64,000 bases of DNA, taken from contig JAQFVV010000021.1 in the NCBI GenBank assembly GCA_028023455.1, forward strand, positions 7,716,853 to 7,780,852. The letters run 5' to 3'. Below are positions 33,355 through 44,179 of this stretch, in pieces. A program made the position numbers and the translations under genes. The notes beneath the pieces are model-generated. The model saw only the letters and a program-made list of their open reading frames with translations, ran no database searches and was not told the origin of the DNA. Every line of letters begins with the position of its first letter. Positions within the stretch are counted from its first letter, which is position 1. This DNA comes from Epiperipatus broadwayi (taxonomy: Eukaryota; Onychophora; Udeonychophora; Euonychophora; Peripatidae).

Positions 33355-33760
33355 GTCTATTTATCATGTTATAAATTTACCATTAAATCAGCCCTCACTG
33401 TTTTCAAAATGTATTATATTTTATTTTTCTAAATTATATCGTTTATATTAAATTGCTTATTAATAATATTTTTTTTTTGATGAAATGCCCTAAAACGGCT
33501 GTGGGCAATGAGAACCTACAAACAAGAATCATTAGGTGTTACTCCTAGTTAATCACCTTGACTATTGGCAGAGAACATACATAAATATAAAGACAAACAG
33601 ATAGACATTAGCGTATACATACATATATAAGCCTATTTCATATATATCTTAAATTTACCATTAAACCTTGACCTTTGTGTTTAATGTTTTTAAAATTTGA
33701 TTATTATATTTTATTTTCCTAAATTACATCGTTTATATTAAATTGCTTATTATCCATTTT
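33355..33760 (+). repeat. Direct repeats flanking repeat N, copy 2
   Basis: Segments 33355-33478 and about 33645-33757 share ataaatttaccattaaa, tattatattttatttt, cctaaattac/tctaaattat and cgtttatattaaattgctta. The segment between them (about 33480-33640) is a copy of repeat N. This looks like a tandem duplication, or an insertion between duplicated ends. Confidence 0.6.
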
Positions 33761-34395
33761 TTTTTTTTTTTGTTTAATCTTTTATATTTGTATATCTGAC
33801 CCCTGTTATCATTTCTTCTTCTTTGGTTTCTATCATTGCCTTTAAATAACAAGCTGAGAATTTTCCGTCATCTTTCAGCAAATCAACTCTATAAAATTTT
33901 TAAACTTGCCTTTAGGAAAGAAAGTAAAGACTATTGATTTAAAGCATGTTCTGTCATGAAGTATAACTTCCTTCAAATATTGATAGTTGAATACCAAAAG
34001 GTCCAATTACACAGCTGATTTGTTTTAATGTATTAGCTCTTATCAGTTTCATTGTTATTTAAACTTTCGCATTGTAAAACTGATTGCTCTGTTTTTAATA
34101 GAGCGCTGAAATAAACACTTATTTTATATATATATATGTTATTTTATTACTTAATTGTAAGCCTCCATGTCATATTAAACGTTATTTGATTCCAATTTTT
34201 TAACTAAAAAAAATACAATTCAAATTTAAATTATAATATTTGGAAAAAAGTCATCATCATCATCCCAAACGACCACAACTATTTTAACTCCATAAAACAA
34301 CAACAGAAGAAAATGAAAGAATTAAAAATTCACAGGATCAATAAGACATCACATGACCTTATTTATTAACCTTATTTTTCCTATTGTCACAACTT
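33760..34395. other. AT-rich stretch, no gene seen
   Basis: No open frame or repeat homology noticed. A short (CAT)n-like tcatcatcatcatccc lies near 34251. Confidence 0.45.
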
Positions 34396-34396
34396 G

Positions 34397-34619
34397 TATG
34401 CCATCTAGTGTAATCTTTAGTAATCAGTAGATGCTAGAGCAAAGATGCATTAGATCCAAAAGAATCAAGTGCACTGTTCAAATCTAAAAGCTCCTCACTA
34501 ATGAAAGCCATAAGCTAGAAAGTAGTCTGAGATATTTGGCTAGACAGCATTGGATAACAATTTGTTAAGCATTGTTATCTGACATCTATTAATTGCTAAA
34601 GTTTACACTAGATGGCATA
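34397..34619 (+). mobile_element. Hammerhead foldback element, group E, complete, about 223 bp
   Basis: Terminal inverted repeats of about 40 bp: TATGCCATCTAGTGTAATCT at the left and, read inverted, TATGCCATCTAGTGTAAACT at the right, each followed by a (t)agtaat/agcaatta...agatg block. Between them lies a group C-like ribozyme region (34480-34540) with atctaaaag, ctcctca, CTAATGA (one core change from CTGATGA), AAGCC-AUAA-GCU, AGAAAG and TAGTCTGAGATATTTGG. This is the most compact element of the family, with one ribozyme between two inverted ends. Confidence 0.8.
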
Positions 34620-34683
34620 AAAGTAATGAGAATAAAAAATGGTAAGTAATAAAGAGTTATAACATTTTGTAATGTCACAGAAG

Positions 34684-34840
34684 CAAAACTCTCCAGATCT
34701 GAGAGTACAAACCTTCCTGCATCCATTGCTTACTCTCGCTTGCATTGAGTGATGCTACTGTATGGAGAGCTTTGCCTCCGTGAAAAATAGCTTGTGCAAG
34801 CATAAAGAATGATGATCACGTGACATTTTGTAATGTTTAT
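34684..34840 (+). mobile_element. Hammerhead repeat group C, internally deleted
   Basis: gcaaaactctccagatctga joins directly to aaccttcctgcatccattgc and ends in ctactgtatggagag-ctttgcc, followed by the outer motif atgatcacgtgacatttt. The whole ribozyme region has been removed, leaving the two ends and a short centre, a miniature derivative. Confidence 0.7.
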
Positions 34841-34844
34841 ACAA

Positions 34845-35290
34845 AACTAATCCTTGAAATTATATATACAAATATTACATTTTAATCCTGCAGTCTGTTA
34901 CTTACATTTTTGTGATACTGCCTTTTAATTATTGCCAGAAAACTTTATGTTTGGCAAACTTTTTTTTTTCAATTGTAGCTTTCTATTACATCCTCTGTCA
35001 TATATTTCCAATGAAATTCGATCAATATTGAATTTTGTTAGTGTGAAAATGCCTATAAGATAATGTTTAAAACATAAATGATATCTGCTCCATCTTTGAA
35101 AAACATGCCTAATATCTCTATAATATACTTTACTTAAAAAGCTTACTGTTTATCATTCATTTCATACTTCTAGCCAAAAAAGATGCATTATTATAATAAT
35201 AGATTCAGTCACATCATGTATGATTTTATGATCTTTTCATCATATGTAGAAATTCCTTTATTTCTTTAACTGTATATCTATACAAACAAG
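34845..35290. other. AT-rich stretch, no gene seen
   Basis: No supported feature. Confidence 0.45.
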
Positions 35291-35296
35291 TGTTAC

Positions 35297-35556
35297 TGAC
35301 ATCATTGGAAGAATTGGGATACTGAAGTATAATTGGAATAGTGGATATATTGCTAAATGATAATAGATAAACAGGTGATATTATAAAGCAGAAAGACCTA
35401 GAAGGAAACCACAGGTGAAATGGATTGATAAAATAAGGAAGTGTGTTGGGATGATGTGGAGAAGAAAAGTTAGAAATTGGAAAAAATGGAGTGAACTTGG
35501 AGAGACCTTCATTCTAAAGTGGCTCAATATTGTCTGAAAATGATGATGATCTATAC
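35297..35556 (+). mobile_element. Non-LTR retrotransposon 3' end (RT C-terminus, ATG tail)
   Basis: Plus-strand translation gives VTDI-like TDIIGRIGILKYNWNSGYIA, then RKPQVKWIDKIRKCVGMMW and WSELGETFILKWLN, ending in an aatgatgatgat tail. It matches the usual C-terminal pattern of these elements (LRW.WAGHVAR ... RP..RW.D.I ... W..LGE.FILQW). It is a 5'-truncated relic of the same family as 48970-49345. Confidence 0.8.
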
Positions 35557-35559
35557 ATT

Positions 35560-36420
35560 AGTGATTTACAAAGTTAATTAGAGTTTGCAGTGAATATCTA
35601 AATAATGACATCATTTTCAATAGTTTTCTATCAAAAAACCAGGTCCTGCATCTTATTGCAGAAGCCTTTTTTACTTATTTATATCTGTTATTCTAACCTT
35701 TATGTAGCCATAACTACTATATCTAGCTCATGATTTTTTTTCCTTATTTCTTATTTCACTTATCTACAACAGATGTTGTCAACATAATTTCTCCAGATTC
35801 TAGGTATATGACTAATTCAACTTATTTTCCTTTCATAATTTCCTTTGGAAATAATATTTTTTCATTTACTTGGTAGTACTTACCATTTCTTCTTAGCTTT
35901 TACATTCATTTGAAATTAACATTCTAATAGCATCACTTTTATCACATCTCATTTTCTAATTATTGCAATATCGATTTTATACACTGACACAATGCAAACA
36001 AAACATTTAACAAATTATTATTTTTTTAAATTCCAATGTCTAAAAATCATAAAATAATTTTATAATGTTATCTATTGCAAGACTCACTCTAATTTTGGAA
36101 TGGTAGAAAAAATATGCCTAAAGAATAAATACCATCAGGATCTTTAATTTGGTCATTTAATGTACCAATATTTTGCTGAGTTGCTATCTGATGTAAGTAA
36201 ACTATAATAATATAGATAGTTTCTTTTTATATTTCAGGGGATAGAATATATAAGTATAATTAAATCTCAGTAATAAATTAATAAATCAATATAACTTCCA
36301 TATATACATTTAAAAAAAAGATTAAAATAAATTTAATTAAAGTAGTCTACAATTAAATTCATGGGATACTGATTGTGTCATGTTTATAACTTATGTTTGA
36401 ATCAGTCTAAATAAACAGAA
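35560..36420. other. AT-rich stretch, no gene seen
   Basis: No open frame, RNA gene or shared repeat noticed. Confidence 0.5.
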
Positions 36421-36425
36421 TTATA

Positions 36426-36706
36426 TTTTATATTAAATGCTTTTATTTGTCATGTATTAAAAAGCAAAAACAAATAATTGTTTCTTCTACTACAATTGGG
36501 ATTTTTAGATTTAACTTGAAACAAAACATGGGGGGGTAAAAATTAATTAAGTCAATCCTTTGTTATGCAAAATAGGATTGACTTAAACCTGAATCCCTCT
36601 CTCCATGCTTATATTTAATTTAAATCTAAATACTCCAATTGTGTTAGAAAAAATAATTATCTTTTTACTTTTTAATGCATGGTAAATAAAAGCATTTGAT
36701 ATAAAA
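36426..36706. repeat. Foldback repeat, about 130-bp arms
   Basis: The left arm (36426-36559) and right arm (36574-36706) are reverse complements with modest divergence. They run from ttttatattaaatgctttta outside to aagtcaatcct inside, with a 14-base loop. A G run (ggggggg) near 36532 has no matching C run in the other arm. No coding sequence. Confidence 0.85.
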
Positions 36707-36774
36707 AAAATTATCTCCATTTATTTTTAACTTTTAATATATAATAAATTAAAATATTAAACAATATTGTACTT

Positions 36775-37235
36775 GAAATCAACTTGGCATATATATATAT
36801 CAATAATTATTACTGCTATAAGTTAATATGTATACATGTTATGTATAAGTAACATCTAGTATGCATACATAATTATATATGTGTATAATAAAGCATTAAG
36901 TAACTTAAAATAAGTACAATGACCTTTCTGCTGAAAAATGTTTGACATTTTCCCTGTTTTTTTTTAATGAAAAGCTTAACAAAACTACATTTGTAAATAA
37001 ACTTTACTTAATACACATGATTTCACTGTAAGTTGATTTGGCATTTATACTTTATATGTATCACTAGATATTTCTGCAATAAGTTAATAAATTTTCTCCT
37101 TATGTCTATATGTGTATAATAAAGAATTAAGCAACTTCAAATATGAAGACATCCTTTCTTTTAATAAGTGTTTGATATATATTTTTTTTATTTGAAAAAT
37201 AAAAAAAATAAAAAAGCTTAACAAAACCATATTAA
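36775..37235 (+). repeat. Tandem direct repeat pair, about 230-bp period
   Basis: Shared blocks are cttggcat/tttggcat, a gctataagttaat/gcaataagttaat block, tatatgtgtataataaag, attaagtaactt/attaagcaactt, agtgtttga/atgtttgac and aagcttaacaaaac. Old tandem duplication, noncoding. Confidence 0.7.
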
Positions 37236-37334
37236 CTTTATTTTATTATAACTTAAATTAAGCTTTAAATTGAAATCAAAAATATAGTATGCATTATTTA
37301 AAACATCTTGACATTCTAGGAAAATATTTGTGTT

Positions 37335-37770
37335 CCATATATAAGAAACTAGATGACTGACCTAACATATTATAGTGCCCTATCACTTTGGTAGATTTAG
37401 AAAAATTGTACCAAATTTCAACAGATTATATTGAATTTAAATCTAATAAACATCGATTTTAAAATGTTAATTCAAGTTTTTAATTGAAACTAAGAAAAAT
37501 CTCTATACTGTCCTCTCACAGACCTTACTTAAAACATATTGAAGTTCTGAAGATGAATTTTTAATTTGATATCATTATATTCAATATTTCCCTACCCAGT
37601 GGTACAGGTCTAAGTGACTAGGCAACTTACTTAAAATATTACAATGCCCTATTGCTTTGTAGTATTTAGAAGAAATGTACTAAATTACAACAAATTATAT
37701 TGAATTTAAATGTATTCAACTTCAATTTTAAATTTTTATTCTAACTTAAATACTAAAAGTCATTATAAGT
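37335..37770 (+). repeat. Tandem direct repeat pair, about 280-bp period
   Basis: Both units contain an agatgactgacctaa/aagtgactaggcaac block, a tgccctat(c/t)(a/g)ctttg block, a gta(cc/ct)aaatt block, attatattgaatttaaat and a gattttaaa/aattttaaa block. Immediately follows another tandem pair, so local duplication has been frequent here. Confidence 0.65.
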
Positions 37771-38085
37771 GTTTACAAACAAACAGAGATTGTAACCTAA
37801 ATAAAAACATATAAAAATATGTTTTCAACAGATTGGAGATGTTTTTAGATAGTTTCCTTATAGCTAATTCAAATATTCAATATTTTTTGATATTTTCTTA
37901 ATTAGATAAGTATATCTAGGATATATATTTAAAAATAAAAATATAGTAATTAACAATTTTGGTGAGTATTAATGCTTTCTATATTCTGATTTCTTCATGA
38001 AGAATTGTTAGGGAAACTGACATTCTATAGTAATTTATTTAAATATTTCATCTCTTTTATTACAAATATAGTCATTCCTATCCAC
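37770..38085. other. AT-rich stretch, no gene seen
   Basis: No supported feature. Confidence 0.45.
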
Positions 38086-38089
38086 AAGC

Positions 38090-38430
38090 CACAAGCATGC
38101 AAATAAACTCTGGACATGCTTTTCTACCTACCACAGCCAGTGTCATTTGCTCTGAAACAAATGACACCAAATGTAAAGTTAGGAAAGCTTACTTCATTGT
38201 GCCTGCCCCATCAGCAATCAACAGAAGAGAGGCCTGCTATTCCCTATCTCGTAAATGGTCCGCATAACATCTGCACATAAGTTTGCATAAAATTTGCATA
38301 GTTTTACAGTTATTAACAGAATAACTTGCCATGAATATGGACCGTAGACTGTCCTGAAAGCGCTTGGTGGTAAAAATTTTGACAACTTATTAATAGCTTC
38401 ATTACCTGTGTGCAGAGCATATATATATAT
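38090..38430 (+). repeat. Dispersed repeat G, copy 2
   Basis: Second good copy of the unit at 1745-2090. ccacagccagtgtcatttgc, agagaggcctgct, atgaatatgg and aagcgcttggtggtaa occur in the same order, ending in tgtgcagagcatatatat. Confidence 0.75.
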
Positions 38431-38439
38431 TAAATTACA

Positions 38440-39175
38440 TAATAAATTTTACATGTACCATGCATACAAAAAACATAAACTCATAATTAAACATTTATAT
38501 TTACAATTTATTTAATAAATTACTAATAACTAGAAGATTATTAAAAATTTATACTATGACAATAAATAATAAAAATTAAAAATCTGCATTACATCTAAAA
38601 CTTTACACATTTATAGTAATTAATTATTATACACAGTTTTCAGTCTGCAAAAGTACTTTCAGTTAATTCCTTAACCATCATCAACTGCCATTAATTTCAA
38701 AAACACAATGGAAGAAAATATCAGCAACTCAAATCCCATGGATCTTGAATTTTAACATTAGTAGCTTATCTATTAATTATATTCATTTATTTCTATTTAT
38801 TAAAATTACCTTCTTAATTTTTCTTTTATTATGGGTTCTCTCTTCATGAAGAATCTTAACACATTCAATATCTGACTTAAATTTATACTTACATATCCTT
38901 TCATGATTCAAGAAAACTAAAGCAGTCATTAAACCATTATTATTTTTAATTTTCACACACTTGTATGACAATTTATGCTTCTTTAATCTTTTCTCAGTAC
39001 TGCATCTTGACTTATCTATATGTGATAACATACCATCCACAAAAAGGTATAACACATTTAGAATTATTCACCAACTTATTAATCTTATTTGTAACACAAA
39101 ATGAAATATTCAATCATCCTTATATATATTTTTAAAAAATTTACTTGAGAATTTGAAATATATGGAATAAATATC
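38440..39175. other. No recognised gene
   Basis: A 90-codon minus-strand frame (38783-39055) has a Lys/Cys/His-rich translation, but the spacing does not fit C2H2 fingers and I do not recognise it. Confidence 0.4.
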
Positions 39176-39179
39176 CAAT

Positions 39180-39395
39180 ATATAAAAGATGACTGCTAGA
39201 AAGTTGCATTAGATCCTAAGATCTAGGTGCAATGATCTTGGATCCAAAACTTCTCACCAATGAAAGATACAAGTCAAAAATTAGTTTAAGGATATTGGGT
39301 GTGCAAGAGACTGGATAGGGATACCAACCTTGTATCCACTGATTACTAATATCTTATTTTGAATAACAAAACTATATGTAGAGTTTGCTACTGTT
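39180..39395 (+). mobile_element. Decayed hammerhead repeat group C, half unit
   Basis: gttgcattagatcctaagat, then ctaggtgcaatgatcttgga, ccaaaacttctca, ccaatgaaagatacaagtca and ggatattgggtgtgc follow the group C right half. The unit ends near tatgtagagtttgc. The core is CCAATGA and GAAA has become AAAA, so it is inactive. Confidence 0.65.
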
Positions 39396-39774
39396 AATAA
39401 TAATAATAATGATAATCATCATCATCATCATCATTATTACAAAACATTTGGAAAAATTTTATTTCTATTAACTTTCCATTCAAAGTCTATGAGATTAGAT
39501 GTCTTAAAATTAATAAAAAAAAATTTGTTCCATTGCTGGTTTCCATTCACATATGTGTGTGCTTGCAAAGGCATATTAAGTAGAAATATTAAAAATATGT
39601 ATATATGATTCAATGTGATTTTATAAATGAAATATGCATGGGGAAGTTAAACTATTTTATAATTTAGATATATAGTTTTTTTTTAATGGTTCACGACTTA
39701 ATGCAATGACAGAAAAAATATATATTTAAGTTTATGAGTCCATACTTTATAGTGAAGTTGTATTTTTATATTAG

Positions 39775-40225
39775 ACTATTTCCATCATCTAATATGAGTA
39801 CTGAATGTCTTTAGAAAAAAATAACTTTATTTAAATATTCAAATACATTCAACTGTTAGTAATAACACATCAACCATGTTAGTGTATGCACAACATTTCA
39901 TAAGGTATTTATTCGCCCATCTTCTTCAGGTGTTTCTGGCCTGACCAGTGACAGTATTAGCATGGGATTTATAGCTGGAGTCTTAGCTTCTTGAATCAGT
40001 TAGAGAGTTACCTTAAAATGCAATATTCAAGAATCTAAGGGTACAGGTTTGAATCCCAAGCTAGTACTGTCACTGGTCAGGCCAGCAACACCTGAAGAAG
40101 AGGGGAGAATACTGACTTGTTTGACACACTGTTACTAACAGTTGAATGTATTTAAATGGAATATTTAATATTTTCTAAAGGCATTCAATACTCATATTAG
40201 ATGATGGAAATAGTCCAATATAAAT
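39775..40225. repeat. Foldback repeat H with tRNA-like promoter in the loop
   Basis: The outer arms (about 39775-39960 and 40065-40220) are inverted, sharing catctaatatgagtact, caactgttagtaa and ctgaccagtgacagta. The loop on the plus strand carries an A-box-like tagct...cagttagag and a B box ggtttgaatccc (about 40051-40062), so one arm is headed by a tRNA-like region. Each arm also has the CTGAAGAAG motif followed by a GAAA/GAATA-type hairpin. It looks like a head-to-head dimer of a tRNA-headed repeat. Confidence 0.7.
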
Positions 40226-40665
40226 ATACAACTAGTACTTCATAATGTTCTTCTTTTTTTTAAACTAATACAAACACTTCCATATTCGCAACATATGTAT
40301 TAAAAAAAAGAAACATATTTTGAGATGGGCTTGAAATACATGATTACATCTTTCACCCATGAAAATCTTTATTTTAATTATATGTAGGTAGTCTTAGAAA
40401 TTACTATGAAACTTATTATTATATATTAACATACAGATTAAAGCTTAAAGCACTATGAAAAATATTCTAATTAGTGGACATAATTGGAAGAATTGGTTTG
40501 TCAAAATGCAACTTAGAAGCCATTAGCATCCTCCCCCTTAAGAACTTTAATCATATATTTGAAAGGCAAGAGTCAATTTGATCCACGTTTCTAATATATA
40601 TATATATAATTGAGATCCCATACAAAAGAAGATATACAATTGAAAATAAAGTTTGCATCAAGAAA
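40225..40665. other. AT-rich stretch, no gene seen
   Basis: No supported feature. Confidence 0.45.
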
Positions 40666-40838
40666 TCAATACATTGTACAGGCTTAAACCTGCATTTATA
40701 TATGTAATATATGCGGGATTCAAACTCAGACTTTCACACGAGTTGTGAGTTGGAATAGTTTGAAGCCTGCCCATTAAAGTATGAAGATTGGCTATCTTAA
40801 TATAAAGCTGAGCACTGATTGTATATATGTGTGAGGAT

Positions 40839-40897
40839 AGTAATCTAGACCTACTGATGATTGCTGGTTTAGCATGAAATACATATATTTGTGATTA
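40839..40897 (+). ncRNA. Hammerhead ribozyme motif, group B
   Basis: The core CTGATGA (40854-40860), stem II TGCT-GGTTT-AGCA and GAAA are present. Stem III/cleavage region is TACATATA. Inner stem I is damaged: ACCTA no longer pairs with TTTGT, compared with ACCAA/TTGGT in other copies. Confidence 0.65.
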
Positions 40898-41290
40898 TTT
40901 ATCTTTTCAACATGTGTGTGATCAGGTGAGTCAGCAATATGAGATGGCACTGAGAGTGGTGGGCCGTGTGAAAGTCTGAATTCGAATCCCGCATATATTA
41001 CATATATAAATGCAGGTTTAAGCCTGTACAATGTATTAATTTATATAAATAGTGTGTAAAAGGTCTGCCCATCCCTCGCATATGTATGTATAAATGGATT
41101 ATTCTCCTGTACATGAAGGGTCAGAATGACTAATATGTCAACATGGGTAGGATGACAACCTTGGCACTAACAAGGGCTTTGAACGTTCCATCATCAGATT
41201 TTCAATGAAATGGAAAGCCTGTCCACTAAAGTATGAAGATTGGCTAACTTAATATAAAGCTGAGCACTGATTGTATATATGTGTGAGGCT

Positions 41291-41349
41291 AGTAATCTAG
41301 ACCAACTGATGATTGCTGGTTTTTCATGAAATACGTATATTGGTGATTA
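41291..41349 (+). ncRNA. Hammerhead ribozyme motif, group B
   Basis: Stem I is intact: TAATC, loop TAG, ACCAA against TTGGT, GATTA. The core CTGATGA is at 41306-41312. Stem II is weakened (TGCTGGTTTTTCA). GAAA is intact. Stem III is U-ACGU-A followed by UA, giving an AUA cleavage triplet. Confidence 0.7.
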
Positions 41350-41454
41350 TTTATCTTTTCAACATGTGTGTGATCAGGTGGGTCAGCAATATGAGATGGC
41401 ACTGAAAGTGGTGGGTCGTGTGAAAATCTGAGTTCGAATCAAAAAATTAAAGAA

Positions 41455-42400
41455 ATTATTGTATGATATATTTAAATTGTACTAAATTTAAAGTTTTAAT
41501 TTAACGTCATATGAAACGTAAAAATTTCTAAACTAATAAAGAGCAAACAATAATGATCTATACATTTATATAAACGATAATGAGTACACGTTTCATAACG
41601 TATATGTGTCTGTGAGAATATATGCGTGTGTTTACATAAAGTACACATACACATATAATGGTTATATATATAGTAAGTGTTTTACACTGTTTTCAAACAT
41701 TGACGTATAATATTGAAGACGGTTTTTCTTTTTTTTGTAATAATTTTGGCAAAAAAATATTAACATTTATTAACATTTTATTTATTATATTGTCTCATTT
41801 CTTCTTATCATCGTCATCATATTGGCGCATATGTATAATATTTTAAATGTAACTCTCTATGTCTTAGTATGTCTTTTATTTTAGTTTTTTACTAGTCAAC
41901 AAGTTCATAGTTTCAGTGGGATTGCTTTCATTTTATCGTCAATCCGACCATTTTGAGCGACGTGTTAGAGGAAAACTTTTCACTCGTATCAGATTTCAAT
42001 TATCAACTTTTTATGGAAATCATTAATAAAAATTTCATACTATTTTGTTCTGAAGTTTTTCTTGTTAAGTGAATAATTTACAATGAGTTTTTCGTCATTT
42101 CTACTTATAAAATAGAATTAAATCTTCTTTTATTACAGCTATAAAACAAGATTATAACTGTTTAAAATGATGAGTTTGGACTAAAATCCCACTGCTAGTA
42201 AAAAGCATTGACAGTTTGTTTTTAATTTTCTTGGTAAGCATCGGTTACCTTTAAGAGATAAATACTTGCAGAATTATCAAGCCAGTTGTTACTAGATTTA
42301 GTTTCTATTTAGATTATTAAAATATTTTATTTTTCAAAAATTGAGAAATGTTTTACACTTTTTATAATAAAAAAAGAAACTTATCAATATTTATTTTTTT
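41455..42400. other. AT-rich stretch, no gene seen
   Basis: No open frame over 65 codons and no shared repeat noticed. Confidence 0.5.
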
Positions 42401-42408
42401 AATACAGA

Positions 42409-42730
42409 TTCTCCACGTTGCAATGGTAGTACATTCACCTACAGTGCTTATGAACTGGCTTCAAATCCAGACTGAATTAAAAATAATTTCAGCAGACTTA
42501 GATTTTTTTCCCCATCTAATTGTCCCATATAAAGATAACTATATAATATTTATCAGTCATTAAATTCGAACCCAACTGTTTTAATTAGCCGGTAAACAAG
42601 AATGGAAAACCACTTGGCCAATAGCCATCAGCCACATAAAAATCCTGGAAATGCTATTTTTTGCTGTTCTTTTAAGAGATGATGATGGAGTGACCTTTGC
42701 CCATAGTGAATTATTTCAGACTATTTGAAT
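42409..42730 (+). mobile_element. Probable tRNA-headed SINE
   Basis: The plus strand shows a tRNA-like head at about 42412-42475: tgcaatggtagtac (A-box-like), then about 30 bases to ctggcttcaaatccag (B box with its self-pairing T stem CTGG/CCAG). The body continues through ggaaaaccacttgg to gatgatgatggagtgacc. No second copy in the window and no target-site duplication could be defined, so class and limits are uncertain. Confidence 0.5.
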
Positions 42731-42924
42731 TTACTTTATTGTATTAAAGTATAACCAATTACAAACAATATCATAATATAATATAAAGAGATTATTAAAT
42801 TTAAATGTATCTCTTGATAATGGTATGCTAAAATAAATATTATTAAATGATTGACAAATATTGCCAAACTACCAGCTGCTTTGCACTGCAAAGAAAAATA
42901 TTCCACTAATTTCCAGGAATCATT

Positions 42925-42926
<2 letters not shown>

Positions 42927-43016
<90 letters not shown>
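42927..43016. repeat. (TC)n microsatellite
   Basis: About 90 bases of TGTC/TC repeats, nearly pure. The serine-leucine reading frame across it is an artefact. Confidence 0.95.
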
Positions 43017-43018
<2 letters not shown>

Positions 43019-43416
43019 TAATATTTCAGCAAAACAACCTCTTATTAAATTTAATGTTATACATATTCATTTTACAGTAAGATAATATAATTAAAATTAT
43101 GTTTCTCTTCAAAATGCTTCTATCTTTATGCCAATCTATACTCTTATCATTAGTTTTGTCTAGTACACAAATGTTAAAATTGCTGCCCCTTTTTACTAAA
43201 GTTGGATCTCAAGTGCTTTATTTTAAAAGTGAGTACACTTCAATATTACCTTTTCACTGGTTTAAATTGCCATACAAAGGATAGTTACCCTTTATCTTTC
43301 CACTGGAAGCATAATTGTTGTTATTTGGAGATAAAAACTGCATTAGATTGTTAATTAAAAGTACTCTTTATATGTGTATATATACAAATAAAATGTCCAT
43401 TAAATAAACAACTATT

Positions 43417-43493
43417 GCAAGCAAGTAGTTGGTTGCAGACGGTTGTGGGTTCGCGTCTCGGCCGATGCTATGACATATGAAAAAAAAAAAAAT
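43417..43493 (+). mobile_element. tRNA-derived SINE, subfamily 1, 5' truncated
   Basis: Starts inside the tRNA-like region at gcaagcaagtagttggttgc, keeps the B box (gtgggttcgcgtctc) and the gatgctatgacatatg tail with an A run. A short aactatt lies on both sides, possibly a target-site duplication. The left arm of the palindrome at 43490-43591 begins right at its tail. Confidence 0.8.
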
Positions 43494-43591
43494 TAACTAT
43501 TATTTACAGTCTTTCAATCCACAGAAATACTTTTGGTTAATTAACCAAAAGTACTTCTGCGGATTGAAAGACTGTATATAATAGTTAATTA
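43490..43591. repeat. Near-perfect 100-bp palindrome
   Basis: Arms of about 46 bp (attaactatt...cttttggttaa) are reverse complements centred on ggttaattaacc at about 43541, with essentially no loop and only a few mismatches. Confidence 0.9.
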
Positions 43592-43599
43592 CCTTTATA

Positions 43600-44060
43600 C
43601 ATTTTTTTTATTGTTATATATATATGTTGTATTATATATTTTCATGGATACTTGGAAATTAAAAGATTATATCCATGTAAGCAGAAATAACTTTACCTTT
43701 TGCTATTACCAGAAAGCCATTCATTAATAATTGACAATTCTACTAAGGCTAAACAAGTTTTCTTTATTAATTTATAACTCTTTTGTTTTGATTTAGTGAA
43801 GTAAAAGAAGACTCTTACATTTCAAACCCAATTTCTTATAAGGATTTAAACCCAAAAAGCTATATTGTAGGTATAAGAATGCAGAAGACTAGAATCTTTC
43901 TTTGAGTCTTGCAAATAATAAATAATCTTCTTCAGAGATATGCATATATTGAACTACATATTTTTATGAAATTTTATATTAATAAAAAATAAAAATTAGA
44001 AGATTAAATCCATGTCATTAAAGATAATTGTACCTTTTGATGTTGCCTGGAAATGATCAA
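43600..44060. repeat. Diverged direct repeats, no gene
   Basis: About 43660-43735 and 43990-44070 share a gattat/gattaaatccatgt block, an ataact(t)taccttttg/taattgtaccttttg block, a ttacca/ttgcc..gaaa block and attgacaat. The first ends in ctactaagg and the second in cttcctaa before an (AT)n. Confidence 0.5.
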
Positions 44061-44064
44061 TTAC

Positions 44065-44079
44065 TAATTGACAATCTTC

Positions 44080-44125
<46 letters not shown>

Positions 44126-44170
44126 AAGATTGTCAATTAGTTGTATATATATATATATATATATATACAA
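44065..44170. repeat. Hairpin with (AT)n centre
   Basis: aattgacaatcttcct and aggaagattgtcaatt are perfect inverted arms around an (AT)n run, followed by a second AT run. Confidence 0.9.
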
Positions 44171-44179
44171 GTCAAGTAA

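Larger units (their letters stand above)
40668..41450 (+). mobile_element. Hammerhead repeat group B, tandem pair with inverted end
   Basis: Three pieces. (1) 40668-40735 is an inverted copy of the unit end (aatacattgtacaggc and gcgggattcaaactcagact). (2) A truncated first unit (about 40740-41037) carries ribozyme 1 and ends ttcgaatcccgcatatatta...aagcctgtacaatgtatt. (3) A second unit (about 41040-41440) starts with the gtctgcccatccctcg block and carries ribozyme 2, ending at gagttcgaatc. The ribozyme cores are 452 bp apart. The inverted 5' tail plus head-to-tail units is typical of Penelope-like copies. The gttcgaatccc B-box-like motif is best preserved here. Confidence 0.85.

Noticed and set aside
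39400-39440. CAT/ATG triplet run as another retrotransposon tail
   Set aside because: The flanks do not match the 3' ends at 31.1, 35.5 or 49.0 kb, so it is treated as a plain microsatellite.
42861-43085. 74-codon open frame with a serine-leucine run
   Set aside because: It is the translation of the (TC)n microsatellite and changes with repeat length.
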